Shown: one piece after another, positions 19,932 to 29,696 of the stretch
Position numbering within the stretch: the stretch's first letter is position 1
Layout: the number at the start of each line of letters is the position of its first letter
DNA from: Modestobacter caceresii
Lineage (GTDB): Bacteria > Actinomycetota > Actinomycetes > Mycobacteriales > Geodermatophilaceae
Assembly (NCBI RefSeq): GCF_000761485.1
Contig: NZ_JPMX01000019.1
Span: 24,897-88,896, forward strand
DNA length: 64,000 bases
Direction: 5' to 3'
Position numbers and translations under genes: made by a program
The notes under the pieces: generated by a model
Seen by the model: the letters and a program-made list of their open reading frames with translations, nothing else
The model's database searches: none
What the model was told of the DNA's origin: nothing

Positions 19932-20777
19932 ATGCAGGACATGCGCGCTGACGAGCCCGCCACCGATGCCGGTGGCGGGCTCGTCCGCGTCCGGTTGGCG
20001 ATCTCCTACGACGGGACGGCGCTGCACGGCTGGGCCCGCCAGCCCGGTCTGCGCACCGTCCAGGGCGAGCTGGAACTGGCGCTGGCCACGGTGCTGCGGG
20101 TGGACGTGGACCTGACGGTCGCGGGCCGCACGGACGCCGGCGTGCACGCCACCGGTCAGGTCGCGCACGCCGACCTGCCCGGGGACCTCTTCACCTCCCA
20201 CCAGGACCGGCTGTTGCGCCGCCTGCGAGGCGTCTTGTCCCCGGACATCGCCGTCACCTCGGCGGAGGCGGTCACAGCCGACTTCGACGCCCGGTTCTCC
20301 GCGCTGGCCCGGCACTACGTGTACCGCCTCACCGACGCCGACGCCGGCCCCCCGCCGCTGCGCCGGGCCGACACGGTCGGCTGGCCGCGCCGGTTGGACG
20401 TCGGTGCGATGCAGGCGGCGGCGCGCCTCCTCCTCGGGCAGCAGGACTTCGCCGCCTTCTGCCGGCGACGCGAGGGGGCGACCACGATCCGGACCCTGCT
20501 CGCCCTGGACGTCCAGCGCGACGGCGACCTGGTGGAGATCCGCGCGTCCGCCGACGCCTTCTGCCACTCGATGGTCCGCAGCCTGGTCGGTGCGCTGGGC
20601 GCCGTGGGCGAGGGGCGCCGGCCGGCGAAGTGGCCGTCGTCCCTGCTCTCCCGCAGTGAACGGGCCAACGACGTGCCGGTCGCGCCGGCCGGTGGCCTGA
20701 CGTTGCTGCGGGTCGACTACCCGGACGACGCGGGCCTCGCGGCCCGGGCAGTGGTCACCCGGGCGAAGCGCAGTTGA
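19932..20777 (+). CDS. truA: tRNA pseudouridine(38-40) synthase TruA
   Basis: TruA converts uridines 38-40 of the tRNA anticodon arm to pseudouridine. The 281-residue protein has [21 protein letters not shown] near the N-terminus, the catalytic Asp in [17 protein letters not shown] (around residue 64), and the later [11 protein letters not shown] and [18 protein letters not shown] blocks. The ATG at 19932 is the only good start before the core. A perfect 13-bp hairpin lies within the first 17 codons (see separate entry). It follows rplQ as in many actinobacteria. Confidence 0.95.
   Translation: MQDMRADEPATDAGGGLVRVRLAISYDGTALHGWARQPGLRTVQGELELALATVLRVDVDLTVAGRTDAGVHATGQVAHADLPGDLFTSHQDRLLRRLRGVLSPDIAVTSAEAVTADFDARFSALARHYVYRLTDADAGPPPLRRADTVGWPRRLDVGAMQAAARLLLGQQDFAAFCRRREGATTIRTLLALDVQRDGDLVEIRASADAFCHSMVRSLVGALGAVGEGRRPAKWPSSLLSRSERANDVPVAPAGGLTLLRVDYPDDAGLAARAVVTRAKRS
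19953..19982 (+). promoter_or_regulatory. Terminator-like hairpin inside the truA 5' coding end
   Basis: GAGCCCGCCACCG (19953-19965), loop ATGC, then CGGTGGCGGGCTC (19970-19982) form a perfect 13-bp stem. It lies 49 bases after the rplQ stop, where a terminator would be expected, but within codons 8-17 of truA. It may stop most rplQ transcripts and keep truA expression low. Confidence 0.6.
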
Positions 20778-20819
20778 CCGGCGCCTGCCGCGCCCGCGAG
20801 GCCGTCCGTCGTCAGGACG

Positions 20820-21485
20820 TCAGGGGAGGGCGGCGACGGCCTCGGTGACCGGGGTGTCGCCGGAGAGCAGCTCGACCACGGCGCCGTCCTTCGGGTCGTC
20901 GAGCAGGGCCAGCAGCACGGCGGCGACGTCGTCACGGGGGACCTCGCCGCGGTCCGTGGTGTGCTCGAGCCGGACGCGTCCGGTGCCGGGGTCGTCGGTG
21001 AGGCTCCCCGGGCGGATGACCATGGGGGACAGGCCCTCGCGGGACAGCACGTGCTCCTCGGCTGCCAGCTTGGCCCGCAGGTAGGCGACGAACACCTCGT
21101 CCATGTCCTCGGGGGCGCCGTCCCCGGCCACCATCTCGACGCCGATCGACGAGACCAGCAGGTAGGGGCGGACGCCGGCCGCGACCGCTGCCTCGGCCAG
21201 CAGCACGGCGGCGCCGCGGTCGACGGAGTCCTTGCGCTCGATGCCGCTGTCCGGGCCACCGCCGGCGGCGAAGACCACGGCATCGGCGCCGGAGACGACG
21301 GCGGCGAGGTCCTCCACCGAGGCCTGCTCCAGGTCCAGCACCACCGGCTGTACCCCGTCGGACTCCAGGTCGGCCTGGTGGTCGGGGTTGCGGACGATGC
21401 CGACGGCGGTGTCCCCCCGCTGGCTCAGCAACCGGCCGAGGCGGCGGGCGATCTTCCCGTGGGCTCCTGCTGTGACGACGCGCAT
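20820..21485 (-). CDS. NAD(P)-binding SDR/NmrA-like protein
   Basis: A 221-residue Rossmann-fold protein. The nucleotide-binding loop TAGAHGKIARRLGRLL lies at residues 5-20. It is followed by VLDLEQASVEDLAAVVSGADAVVFAAGG, LLVSSIGVEM and VIRPGSLTDDPGTGRVRLE, the pattern of NAD(P)-dependent epimerase/dehydratase-like proteins of the SDR_a5/NmrA group. No YxxxK catalytic pair is evident, so a redox reaction cannot be assigned; such proteins may act as redox sensors or minor reductases. Convergent with truA. The substrate is unknown. Confidence 0.8.
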   Translation of the reverse strand: MRVVTAGAHGKIARRLGRLLSQRGDTAVGIVRNPDHQADLESDGVQPVVLDLEQASVEDLAAVVSGADAVVFAAGGGPDSGIERKDSVDRGAAVLLAEAAVAAGVRPYLLVSSIGVEMVAGDGAPEDMDEVFVAYLRAKLAAEEHVLSREGLSPMVIRPGSLTDDPGTGRVRLEHTTDRGEVPRDDVAAVLLALLDDPKDGAVVELLSGDTPVTEAVAALP

Positions 21486-21543
21486 GGTGCGGCCCTACCC
21501 GCTGTGTGTGGTCCCCACGCAGGTCGGCCGCGTGGGGAACGGC

Positions 21544-22131
21544 TCACTCCCGGCCGGGTGCGGCCCGGGCGCGGGCGAGGTCGGCGGGGGTGTCGCAGTC
21601 GGTCCACGGCGCCGGCCGGCCGGGCAGCGCGGCCGGCCGATGGCGGCTGACGGACAGCTCGGACAGCACGGTCCGCAGTGGCGTGTGCGGGCGGGGGTCA
21701 CGGACGGCGGCGCGGAGTGCCGCGGTCCGCCAGACGCCCAGGAGGAGCTGGTCGCGGCCGGTGTCGTCGACGACCAGCACGCCGTCGTCGACGAGTCGCC
21801 GGCGCAGTGCGGTCACCAGGTCCCGGGTGAGGAAGGGCAGGTCGGCGGCGAGGACGGCGACCACCTCGGCGTCGCCGACCGCGGCGAGCCCGGCGGCGAG
21901 CGCCGGGACCGGCCCCCCGCCCGGAGGCACCTCCCGGACGAGCACGACGCCCTCGGGGACGGGCTGCGGGGGCCCGACGACGACGACCGGATCGGCGTCC
22001 CGGGCGGCGTCCACGACGGTGGCGAGCATCGTGCGCCCGCCGACGTCGAGCTGCGGCTTGGGCTGCCCGCCGAGCCGGGCTGCCCGGCCGCCGGCCAGCA
22101 CGACGGCCGCGAAGCGCGGGAGCGGGGTCAT
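21544..22131 (-). CDS. mobA: Molybdenum cofactor guanylyltransferase (MobA-like)
   Basis: MobA joins GMP to Mo-molybdopterin. The 195-residue protein has the nucleotidyltransferase signature AAVVLAGGRAARLGGQPKPQ near residue 8, VGPPQPVPEGVVLVREVPPGGGPVPAL, and the metal-binding region AVLAADLPFL (around residue 97). The start at 22131 is the ATG before PLPRFAAVVLAGG; the frame stays open further upstream but runs antisense through fdhD. It is divergent from fdhD with about 40 bp between, in a cofactor cluster. CofC/MocA-type relatives are an alternative, but the context favours MobA. Confidence 0.85.
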   Translation of the reverse strand: MTPLPRFAAVVLAGGRAARLGGQPKPQLDVGGRTMLATVVDAARDADPVVVVGPPQPVPEGVVLVREVPPGGGPVPALAAGLAAVGDAEVVAVLAADLPFLTRDLVTALRRRLVDDGVLVVDDTGRDQLLLGVWRTAALRAAVRDPRPHTPLRTVLSELSVSRHRPAALPGRPAPWTDCDTPADLARARAAPGRE

Positions 22132-22173
22132 GCTCGGAACGGTAGGGCGCGACCGGTGAGTACCGTCAGCCGC

Positions 22174-23004
22174 GTGGGACGAGTCACCAGCCGCACTCCG
22201 GTGCTGCGCATCCGCGGCGCCGTGCACACCCGACGGCCCGACACGGTCGCCTCCGAGGAGCCCCTGGAGATCCGGCTCGGCGGCACGCCGCTGGCGGTGA
22301 CGATGCGGACCCCGGGCGACGACTTCGACCTGGTGCACGGCTTCCTGACCACCGAGGGCGTGATCGCCTCGGCGGCCGACATCGCTGGGCTGCGGTACTG
22401 CAACTCCGTGGACGACGAGGGCCGCAACACCTACAACGTCGTGGACGTCGACCTGGCGCCCGGCGTGCAGGCCCCGGACACCGCGCTGGACCGGAACTTC
22501 TACACGACCAGTTCCTGCGGTGTCTGCGGCAAGGCCAGTATCGACGCCATCCGCACGAAGACCGCCTACGACGTCGCCGCCGACGACACCCGCCTCACCC
22601 TGGCGACCCTGCTGGCGCTGCCGGACCGGCTGCGCGCCGCCCAGCAGGTGTTCGACAAGACCGGCGGGCTGCACGCGGCCGGGTTGTTCTCCGCCGGCGG
22701 CGAGCTGGTCGCGCTGCGGGAGGACGTCGGCCGGCACAACGCCGTGGACAAGGTGGTCGGCGACGCGGTGCGGGAGGGCCGGGTGCCGCTGGCCGGGCAC
22801 GTGCTGATGGTCAGCGGCCGGTCGTCCTTCGAGCTGACCCAGAAGGCGGCGATGGCTGCCCTGCCGGTGCTGGCCGCGGTGTCGGCGCCCAGCTCGCTGG
22901 CGGTGGAGCTGGCCCAGGAGGTGGGCATCACCCTGATCGGCTTCCTCCGCGGCGACGGCTGCAACGTCTACACCCACCCCGAACGCCTCGTCCTGCCCGG
23001 CTAG
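22174..23004 (+). CDS. fdhD: Formate dehydrogenase accessory sulfurtransferase FdhD
   Basis: FdhD passes sulfur from cysteine desulfurase to the molybdenum cofactor of formate dehydrogenase. The 276-residue protein has VASEEPLEIRLGG, MRTPGDDFDLVHGFL, the essential CxxC loop SSCGVCGKASI (about residues 113-123), FSAGGELVALREDVGRHNAVDK and VSGRSSFELTQKAAMA. The GTG at 22174 gives the GRVTSRTPVLRIRG N-terminus resembling other actinobacterial FdhD; a GTG at 22156 would add six residues. No formate dehydrogenase gene is in the window. Confidence 0.94.
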   Translation: MGRVTSRTPVLRIRGAVHTRRPDTVASEEPLEIRLGGTPLAVTMRTPGDDFDLVHGFLTTEGVIASAADIAGLRYCNSVDDEGRNTYNVVDVDLAPGVQAPDTALDRNFYTTSSCGVCGKASIDAIRTKTAYDVAADDTRLTLATLLALPDRLRAAQQVFDKTGGLHAAGLFSAGGELVALREDVGRHNAVDKVVGDAVREGRVPLAGHVLMVSGRSSFELTQKAAMAALPVLAAVSAPSSLAVELAQEVGITLIGFLRGDGCNVYTHPERLVLPG

Positions 23005-23013
23005 GCACACAGA

Positions 23014-23091
23014 GCCGGGCACGGACGCAGTAGGGACGGACTGGGCCGGGCACGAGCACCGACCAGCCGGGCACGAACAGAGCCGGGCACG
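23014..23091. repeat. Four copies of a GCCGGGCACG motif
   Basis: The decamer GCCGGGCACG occurs at 23014, 23045, 23066 and 23082, spaced 31, 21 and 16 bases apart, in the gap after fdhD. Flanking bases are partly shared (GAGCCGGGCACGAG-like). It is too irregular for a CRISPR array. The origin and role of this degenerate direct-repeat cluster are unknown. Confidence 0.7.
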
Positions 23092-23094
23092 AGT

Positions 23095-23122
23095 ACGGAC
23101 CCCCGTCCGGAGGACGGTCCGT
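23095..23122. terminator. Hairpin between convergent fdhD and mog/moaB
   Basis: ACGGACC pairs with GGTCCGT around an inner CGTCC/GGACG stem with a two-base bulge. It lies in the gap between convergent fdhD and the mog/moaB-like gene and could serve as a bidirectional terminator. No T-run is present. Confidence 0.5.
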
Positions 23123-23175
23123 GAGCGCAGCGCGGGGCCGGAGGCTCCCGCTGCGATCGCGGGAAGCGGCTCAGT

Positions 23176-23717
23176 TCAGCTGGGGGACGGCTCCTGGCCG
23201 CGCTGCGGCGCGGCAGCGTCGCCAGGAGCATGGTCGCCACCGCGGAGCTGGCTGACCACGTGCGGCAGCAGCGGGCCCAGCACGGCGAGACCGTCCCGGA
23301 CGCCACCGGTCGAGCCGGGCAGGTTGACGATCAAGGTGCGTCCGGCGGTGCCGGCGACGCCGCGGGACAGCACCGAGGTGGGCACCTTGCCCTCCCCGTA
23401 CCGGCGCACCGCCTCGGCGATGCCGGGGGCCTCCCGCTCGAGCACCGCGCGGGTGGCCTCCGGCGTGACGTCGGTCGGTGAGAGCCCGGTGCCGCCGGTG
23501 GTCAGGACGACGTCGGCCCCGCCCGCCACGGCCTCCCGCAGCACCTCGGTCAGCGCCGCGACGTCGTCCGGGCGCACGTGCGGACCCTCGACGGTGAAGC
23601 CGAGCCCCCGCAGCCCCTCGGCGAGCGCCTGGCCGGAGCGGTCCTCGTAGACCCCGGCCGAGGCGCGGTTGGAGGCGGTGAGCACGACGGCCCGGGCGTC
23701 GGCCGGCAGGTCGGCGC

Positions 23718-23721
<4 letters not shown>
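23176..23721 (-). CDS. Molybdopterin adenylyltransferase (Mog/MoaB family)
   Basis: This family adenylates molybdopterin before molybdate insertion. The 181-residue protein shows VVLTASNRASAGVYEDRSG at the N-terminus, the MPT-binding VLTTGGTGLSPTDVTPEAT (about residues 72-90), SRGVAGTAGRTLIVNLPGSTGGVRD, and an unconserved Ala/Pro/Gln tail. The ATG at 23721 overlaps the moaC stop by 4 bases (ATGA), so it is the third gene of a moeA-moaC-mog unit. Mog and MoaB cannot be told apart confidently from sequence alone. Confidence 0.9.
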
Positions 23722-24202
<481 letters not shown>

Positions 24203-24206
<4 letters not shown>

Positions 24207-25408
24207 TGGAGTGCTCCTTCGATCAGGACGACGGTGACCTGGGCGCCCGCGGGCAGGTCGGTGACGTCCTCGGGGACGACGACGAGGCAGTTGGCGCGGG
24301 CGAGGTGGGCGACCAGGTGCGAGCCGGGCCCGCCGACCTGGTCGACGACCTCCCCGTCGAACCGCCCGCGCAGGAACTGCCGGCGGCCGGCGGGGGAGCG
24401 CAGCGGAGCGGTGAGCCGGGCGGTGGTGCGCAGCCGGTCGGGGGAGGCGTGGCCGAGCGCCCGGCGCAGGGCGGGGCGGACGAACACCTCGAAGGAGACG
24501 AAGGAGCTCACCGGGTTGCCGGGCAGCGTGATGACCGGGACGCCGTCGACGGTGCCGGCACCCTGCGGACCTCCCGGCTGCATGGCGACCTTGCCGAACT
24601 CGACCGTGCCCAGCCCGGCGAAGGCGTCCTTGACGACCTCGTACGCACCGGCGCTGACCCCGCCGCTGGTGACCAGCAGGTCGGCGTCCGGCAGCTCGGC
24701 GCGGACCGTGGCGAGGAACTGCTCGACGTCGTCGGGCACGAAGTGCAGCGTGCGCGCCTCGCCACCGGCCTCGGTGACGGCGGCGGCCAGCAGCACGGAG
24801 TTGGACTCGTAGATCTGGCCCGGTCGCAGCGGGCGGCCGGGTTCGACCAGCTCGCTGCCGGTGGAGAGCACCAGCACCCGGGGACGGCGCCGCACCGGCA
24901 CGGTGTCGTACCCGACCGCGGCCGCGAGCCCCAGCTGGGCCGCGCCGAGCGCGGTGCCGGCGGGCATGGCCAGCTCGCCGGCCCGGATGTCCTCACCGGC
25001 GTGCCGCAGATGGGTGCCGGCCGAGGGGGCGGAGGTGATGGTGACGACGTCGGTGCCGGCGTCGGTGCGCTCGACCGGGACGATCACGTCCGCACCGTCG
25101 GGCACCGGGGCGCCGGTCATGATGCGGTGCACCGTGCCCGGCAGCAGCGGTGGCACGTCGGTGCGCCCGGCCGGCAGGTCGGCGGCGACGGGCAGCCGGA
25201 CGGGGGCCTCCGCGGTGGCCGCCCCCACCTCGGCGTGCCGTGCGGCGTAGCCGTCCATGGCGGAGTTGTCGAAGCCCGGAAGGGCCACCCGCGCCGTCAG
25301 GTCGCGGGCGAGCACCCGTCCGGCGGCCGCGGCGAGCGGGACGTCCTCGACCGGCAGCGGGGCGAGCAGCCCGGCGACCGCTGCCTGGTGTTCCTCGACC
25401 GTGCGCAC
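24203..25408 (-). CDS. moeA: Molybdopterin molybdotransferase MoeA
   Basis: MoeA inserts molybdate into adenylated molybdopterin. The GTG at 25408 gives 401 residues, beginning RTVEEHQAAVAGLLAPLPVEDV. The conserved blocks appear in order: DNSAMDGYA (around 46), IMTGAPVPDGADVIVPVE, VLSTGSELVEPG, SNSVLLAAAV, SGGVSAGAYEVVKD, MQPGGPQGAG and LPGNPVSSFVSFEVFVRP. Longer upstream frames lie antisense to the neighbouring kinase. It heads a tight moeA-moaC-mog unit on the minus strand. Confidence 0.96.
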
Positions 25409-25592
25409 GGTCCCATCCTCACCGATGCCGCTCCAGCGGGTGGCGGCGCGGGCCGGGACCGTGCCGGGACCGGTCGTGCACAGCCGGTGATCGCACGACG
25501 CAGGGTGAGCGGGCAGGCTGGGACGGTCACCGACGCCGCCCGGCAGGCAGGCCGGGGCCGGCGCGGCACCACGTGCACGACGAGGAGGAAGC

Positions 25593-26558
25593 GTGCCAGT
25601 TCCGGAGGGTCCCGCGGTCGTCGTCGGCCAGGTGGGTCGCGACCTCGTCCTGGAGGTGGACCGGTTGCCGCGCGGTGGGCGGAGCGCCGACGTCCGCCGC
25701 CGCCGGGAGCTGCTGGGTGGGAAGGGAGCGAACCAGGCCGTCGCGATGGCGCAGCTGGGCTGGCCGGTCGCCCTGGTCGGGGTGCTCGGCGACGACCCGC
25801 CCGGCGACCTGGTCCTGGCCCAGGCGGTCAGCGACGGTCTGTGGGTCTCCGGGGTGGTCCGCCGCCGGGGCGCCGAGACCGCTCTGCTGGTCGACCTGGT
25901 GGAGGCCGGTGGCACGCGGCGGCTGCTGGAGGACGTCCCGGAGCCGACGCTGCTGACCGCGGCCGACGTCGATGCGGCTGCCCGGTCGTTCGCGCGGGCG
26001 TCCGCCGTCGTGCTCCAGCTGCAGCAGCCGGGGGCCGCCGTCCGCGCCGCCCTGGCGCGGGCCCCGCGGGGCGCGTTGACGGTCGCCGACGGCGCCCCGC
26101 CGGACCCGGAGACCCGGGAGGCGCTGCTGGGCCGGGTGCGGGTCCTGCGGGCCGACCTGGTCGAGGCCGGGCTGTGGGTGGACGGCGAGCTGGACGGGCT
26201 GGGTGACGTGCGCGCCGCAGCCCGCCAGCTGTGCGCAGCAGGCCCCAGGGTGGTCTGCCTGTCGGCCGGGGAGGACGGCGACCTCACGGTGTGGCGGGAG
26301 CCCGGCGGCCGGGTGCGCGAGGAGCTGGTGCCGCTGCTCGGCCAGGACCCGGTCGACCCGACGGGCGCCGGTGACAGCGTGGTGGCGGCGTTCGCCGTCG
26401 CGCTGTTGCGTGGCGCCGACCCGGGGGCAGCCGCCTGGCAGGCGGGAGCCGCGGCGGCCCCGACCGTGGGCAGGCTCGGCGGCCGACCCGCGCTGGACCC
26501 CGAGGAGGTCACGCGCCTCGCCGTGGAGTGCCGGGAGCGCGGCGGTGCGGGCCGCTGA
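25593..26558 (+). CDS. PfkB-family carbohydrate kinase (ribokinase-like)
   Basis: A 321-residue sugar or nucleoside kinase. The first PfkB signature is GGKGANQAVAMAQLGWPVALVG (about 42-63) and the second, with the catalytic Asp, is DPTGAGDSVVAAFAVALL (about 252-269). N-terminal VGQVGRDLVLEVDRLPRGG fits the ribokinase group. The GTG start has GAGGAGGAAGC upstream. It is divergent from moeA across 184 bp in which I see no clear promoter. No transporter or nucleosidase is adjacent, so the substrate is open. Confidence 0.85.
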   Translation: MPVPEGPAVVVGQVGRDLVLEVDRLPRGGRSADVRRRRELLGGKGANQAVAMAQLGWPVALVGVLGDDPPGDLVLAQAVSDGLWVSGVVRRRGAETALLVDLVEAGGTRRLLEDVPEPTLLTAADVDAAARSFARASAVVLQLQQPGAAVRAALARAPRGALTVADGAPPDPETREALLGRVRVLRADLVEAGLWVDGELDGLGDVRAAARQLCAAGPRVVCLSAGEDGDLTVWREPGGRVREELVPLLGQDPVDPTGAGDSVVAAFAVALLRGADPGAAAWQAGAAAAPTVGRLGGRPALDPEEVTRLAVECRERGGAGR

Positions 26559-26568
26559 CGCGCCGCGC

Positions 26569-26574
26569 TAGCGT
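26569..26574 (+). promoter_or_regulatory. -10 box upstream of the carbonic anhydrase
   Basis: TAGCGT, a good actinobacterial -10 hexamer, lies just after the kinase stop codon and 36 bases before the GTG of the carbonic anhydrase. No convincing -35 hexamer was found. Confidence 0.4.
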
Positions 26575-26610
26575 TGCCGGGACGTAGCGGCGGACGAGAG
26601 GTGGCGCAGG

Positions 26611-27165
26611 GTGACCGAGATCGACCGGATGCTGGCGGCGAACGAGGCCTGGCTGGATGAGTTCCCCGGCGACCTCCCGGTCGCGCCGGCCCGCGAGGTC
26701 GCCGTCGTCGCCTGCATGGACTCCCGCATGCCGCTGTTCGGCATGCTGGGCCTCGACGTCGGTGACGCGCACGTCATCCGCAACGCCGGTGGCGTGGTCA
26801 CCGAGGACACCCTCCGGTCGCTGGCCATCTCCCAGCACGTGCTCGGCTCCCGTGCGGTCGTGCTCGTGCACCACACCGACTGCGGGCTCAACAAGGCCAC
26901 CGACCAGGAGGTCGCCGACCTGGTGGAGCGGACCACCGGCCACCGGCCGCCCTGGGTGGCGCGCACCTTCACCGACGTGGACGCCGACGTCCGGGAGTCG
27001 ATCCGGCTCATCCGGGAGACGCCCTACCTGCTCAGCACCGAGGTGCGGGGCACGGTCTACGACGTCGCGAGCGGCCGGCTCCGCGAGGTGGAGGACCCTG
27101 CTGCCCCCCACCTCTCGGAGGCTCGCGGCGGGTCCCTGCAGCAGGGCCAGGAGCAGGGTTCGTAA
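26611..27165 (+). CDS. Beta-class carbonic anhydrase
   Basis: Beta-carbonic anhydrases interconvert CO2 and bicarbonate. This is the short actinobacterial form (184 residues, resembling mycobacterial CanA). The zinc ligands and the Asp-Arg dyad are in VACMDSRM (around 32-39) and [14 protein letters not shown] (around 87-100), joined by [32 protein letters not shown] start with GGTGGCGCAGG upstream; the C-terminal Ser/Gln-rich tail is not conserved. Cytosolic; it may supply bicarbonate for carboxylases. Confidence 0.93.
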   Translation: MTEIDRMLAANEAWLDEFPGDLPVAPAREVAVVACMDSRMPLFGMLGLDVGDAHVIRNAGGVVTEDTLRSLAISQHVLGSRAVVLVHHTDCGLNKATDQEVADLVERTTGHRPPWVARTFTDVDADVRESIRLIRETPYLLSTEVRGTVYDVASGRLREVEDPAAPHLSEARGGSLQQGQEQGS

Positions 27166-27175
27166 TTGACGCTGG

Positions 27176-27181
27176 TATCGT
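27176..27181 (+). promoter_or_regulatory. Extended -10 promoter upstream of rplM
   Basis: TGGTATCGT contains an extended -10 (TGn-TATCGT, hexamer 27176-27181). It predicts a leader of about 130 bases for rplM-rpsI-glmM. A TTGACG lies only 4 bases upstream of the hexamer and cannot be its -35. Confidence 0.5.
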
Positions 27182-27317
27182 TCCCCGTTGGTGCGTGATG
27201 CCGGTTGGTGCACACGCGTCCGGGGCGCCGATGTCATCGGGTCCGCCCAAGTCTCCCGTTCTCGGTGAGGCGATCCCACCAGCCACCCGCCCGACGACGA
27301 CAGGACGAGTGAGCCTC

Positions 27318-27761
27318 GTGCGCACGTACAGCCCCAAGCCCGGTGACATCACCCGGGCCTGGCACGTCATCGACGCCACCGACGTGGTGCTCGGTCGACT
27401 CGCCAGCCAGACCGCGATCCTCCTCCGCGGCAAGCACAAGCCCCAGTTCGCGCCGCACGTCGACGCCGGCGACTTCGTCGTCATCGTCAACGCGGGCAAG
27501 GTGGCCCTGACCGGCTCCAAGCGCGACACCAAGGTCGCCTACCGCCACTCCGGCTACCCGGGTGGACTGCGGACGATCAACGTCGGCGACGAGCTGAAGA
27601 CCCGTCCCGACCGCGTCATCGAGCGCGCCGTCAAGGGGATGCTGCCGCACAACACGCTGGGCCGGCAGATGCTCTCCAAGCTCAAGGTCTACGCCGGGCC
27701 CGAGCACCCGCACGCCGCCCAGCAGCCCCAGACCTACGAGATCAAGCAGGTGGCCCAGTGA
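27318..27761 (+). CDS. rplM: 50S ribosomal protein L13
   Basis: L13 is an early-assembly large-subunit protein. The GTG at 27318 gives 147 residues, the standard length, beginning [28 protein letters not shown] and ending [28 protein letters not shown] three codons upstream (27309) is also possible. The frame stays open further upstream through the leader, but those residues are unlike L13. Overlaps rpsI by 4 bases. Confidence 0.97.
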   Translation: MRTYSPKPGDITRAWHVIDATDVVLGRLASQTAILLRGKHKPQFAPHVDAGDFVVIVNAGKVALTGSKRDTKVAYRHSGYPGGLRTINVGDELKTRPDRVIERAVKGMLPHNTLGRQMLSKLKVYAGPEHPHAAQQPQTYEIKQVAQ

Positions 27762-28177
27762 CCAGCGCACTGACCGTGACCGACGCCGACGGGCGTCCCA
27801 TCCAGACCGTCGGCCGCCGCAAGGAGGCCATCGTCCGGGTGCGCCTGCTCCCCGGCGCCGGTGAGTTCAAGCTCAACGGCCGCACCATCGAGCAGTACTT
27901 CCCCAACAAGGTGCACCAGCAGCTCATCCGTGAGCCGTTCGTGATCCTGGAGAAGAACGAGCAGTACGACGTCGTCGGCATCCTGCACGGCGGCGGCGTC
28001 AGCGGCCAGGCCGGTGCGCTGCGCCTGGCGATCGCCCGGGCGCTCATCGAGATCGAGCCCGAGGACCGTCCGGCCCTCAAGAAGGCCGGCTTCCTCACCC
28101 GTGACCCGCGGGTCACCGAGCGCAAGAAGTACGGCCTGAAGAAGGCCCGCAAGGCGCCTCAGTACTCGAAGCGCTGA
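27758..28177 (+). CDS. rpsI: 30S ribosomal protein S9
   Basis: S9 has a C-terminal tail that touches the P-site tRNA anticodon. The product is 139 residues, with [27 protein letters not shown], the [20 protein letters not shown] block, and the diagnostic ending [17 protein letters not shown]. The GTG start overlaps the rplM stop. It is followed 10 bp later by glmM, an arrangement shared with other actinobacteria. Confidence 0.98.
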   Translation: MTSALTVTDADGRPIQTVGRRKEAIVRVRLLPGAGEFKLNGRTIEQYFPNKVHQQLIREPFVILEKNEQYDVVGILHGGGVSGQAGALRLAIARALIEIEPEDRPALKKAGFLTRDPRVTERKKYGLKKARKAPQYSKR

Positions 28178-28187
28178 CGGTACGTCC

Positions 28188-29543
28188 GTGGGTCGGCTCT
28201 TCGGGACCGACGGTGTCCGCGGCCGGGCCAACGCCGAGCTGACGCCGGAACTGGCGCTCTCGGTGGCCCGTGCCGCGGCCAGCGTGCTCGCCGACCGCGA
28301 CGGGACCTCGCGTCCCGTCGCGGTCGTCGGCCGTGACCCCCGCGCCAGCGGGGAGATGCTCGAGGCTGCGGTCGTCGCCGGCTTGGCGAGCGCCGGTGCC
28401 GAGGTGCTGCGCGTCGGCGTCCTGCCGACCCCGGCGATCGCGCACCTGACCGGCCGCACCGACGCCGACCTGGGCGTGATGCTCTCGGCCAGCCACAACC
28501 CGATGCCCGACAACGGCATCAAGCTGTTCAGTCGCGGTGGCCACAAGCTGCCCGACGCCGTCGAGGCCGCCATCGAGCGGCGGGTCATGGGCACCGACGA
28601 CGGCGACCCCCGCGGCGACCACCGCCCGACCGGTGGGGGCATCGGCCGCGTCCGCGACCTGGCCGGCGCCGCGGAGGACTACACCACCCATGTGCTCTCC
28701 GCGTTGCGCGAGCCCCTGCGTGACCTGCGCGTCGTCGTCGACTGCGCCCACGGGGCCGCCTACCGCTGTGCGCCGGAGATCTACCGCCGGGCCGGTGCGC
28801 AGGTGCACGTCATCGGCGGCGAGCCCGACGGCTGGAACATCAACGACGGCATCGGCTCCACCCACCTGGGGCCGCTGATCGACGCCGTCGCGAAGCACGG
28901 TGCCGACATCGGCATCGCCCACGACGGTGACGCCGACCGCTGTCTGGCGGTGACCGCGCAGGGCGACGTCGTCGACGGCGACGCGATCCTGGCCATCTGC
29001 GCGCTGGCGCTGCACGAGAGCGGCAACCTGACCGACCAGACGGTCGTCGCCACGGTGATGAGCAACCTCGGCTTCCACCACACCATGCGTGCGGCCGGCA
29101 TCTCCGTGCAGACGACGGCCGTGGGTGACCGCTACGTCCTGGAGGCGCTGCGCTCGCGGGGGCTCTCCCTCGGCGGCGAACAGAGCGGCCACCTGGTCTT
29201 CCTGGACTGGGCGACCACCGGCGACGGGCTGCTCACCGGGCTGGCCCTGATGTCCCGGATGAGCGCCACCGGTGCCTCCCTGGCCGAGCTGGCCTCGGTG
29301 GTGCAGCGGTTGCCGCAGACCCTGGTCAACGTCCCCGTGACCGACCGGCTCGCGGTGGCGGAGAGCGACGAGGTCGCACGGGCGGTCAATGCCGTCGAGG
29401 CCGAGCTCGGCAGCTCCGGGCGGGTGCTGCTGCGGCCCTCGGGCACCGAGCAGCTGGTGCGCGTGATGGTGGAGGCGCCGACCCAGGAACAGGCCGACAC
29501 CGTCGCTGCACGGCTCGCGGAGGTCGTGGCCGCCACACGCTGA
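28188..29543 (+). CDS. glmM: Phosphoglucosamine mutase
   Basis: GlmM converts glucosamine-6-phosphate to glucosamine-1-phosphate for UDP-GlcNAc and peptidoglycan. The 451-residue protein shows [10 protein letters not shown] at the N-terminus, the phosphoserine loop [16 protein letters not shown] (about 102-117), the magnesium loop [11 protein letters not shown] (about 245), the sugar-binding [10 protein letters not shown] and the phosphate-binding [17 protein letters not shown] start 10 bp after rpsI. With glmS downstream it makes the amino-sugar branch. Confidence 0.97.
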   Translation: MGRLFGTDGVRGRANAELTPELALSVARAAASVLADRDGTSRPVAVVGRDPRASGEMLEAAVVAGLASAGAEVLRVGVLPTPAIAHLTGRTDADLGVMLSASHNPMPDNGIKLFSRGGHKLPDAVEAAIERRVMGTDDGDPRGDHRPTGGGIGRVRDLAGAAEDYTTHVLSALREPLRDLRVVVDCAHGAAYRCAPEIYRRAGAQVHVIGGEPDGWNINDGIGSTHLGPLIDAVAKHGADIGIAHDGDADRCLAVTAQGDVVDGDAILAICALALHESGNLTDQTVVATVMSNLGFHHTMRAAGISVQTTAVGDRYVLEALRSRGLSLGGEQSGHLVFLDWATTGDGLLTGLALMSRMSATGASLAELASVVQRLPQTLVNVPVTDRLAVAESDEVARAVNAVEAELGSSGRVLLRPSGTEQLVRVMVEAPTQEQADTVAARLAEVVAATR

Positions 29544-29683
29544 CCCGTCGTCGGCGGCCGGGGGAGCGGGTGTCCCGCGCAGGTGGGACCGGGCCCGCGG
29601 TGTCCGATCGGGCTGGACGAGTGTCCGGTGGGACGGCTGGGGCTCGGCTTCCGCGGCGCGGCAGCGAACTGGGAACGAGCCGG

Positions 29684-29689
29684 TACGCT
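29684..29689 (+). promoter_or_regulatory. -10 box for a probably leaderless glmS transcript
   Basis: TACGCT ends 7 bases before the glmS ATG, so transcription would start at or next to the ATG. No Shine-Dalgarno sequence is present (GCTCGGTCAA precedes the ATG), which supports a leaderless mRNA. No good -35 was seen. Confidence 0.5.
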
Positions 29690-29696
29690 CGGTCAA

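Noticed and set aside
23014..23091. CRISPR array
   Set aside because: The repeat unit is only 10 bases and the spacing is irregular; no cas genes are present.
29544..29696. glmS ribozyme
   Set aside because: The -10 box lies 7 bases from the ATG, leaving no transcribed leader, and such ribozymes are a feature of Firmicutes.
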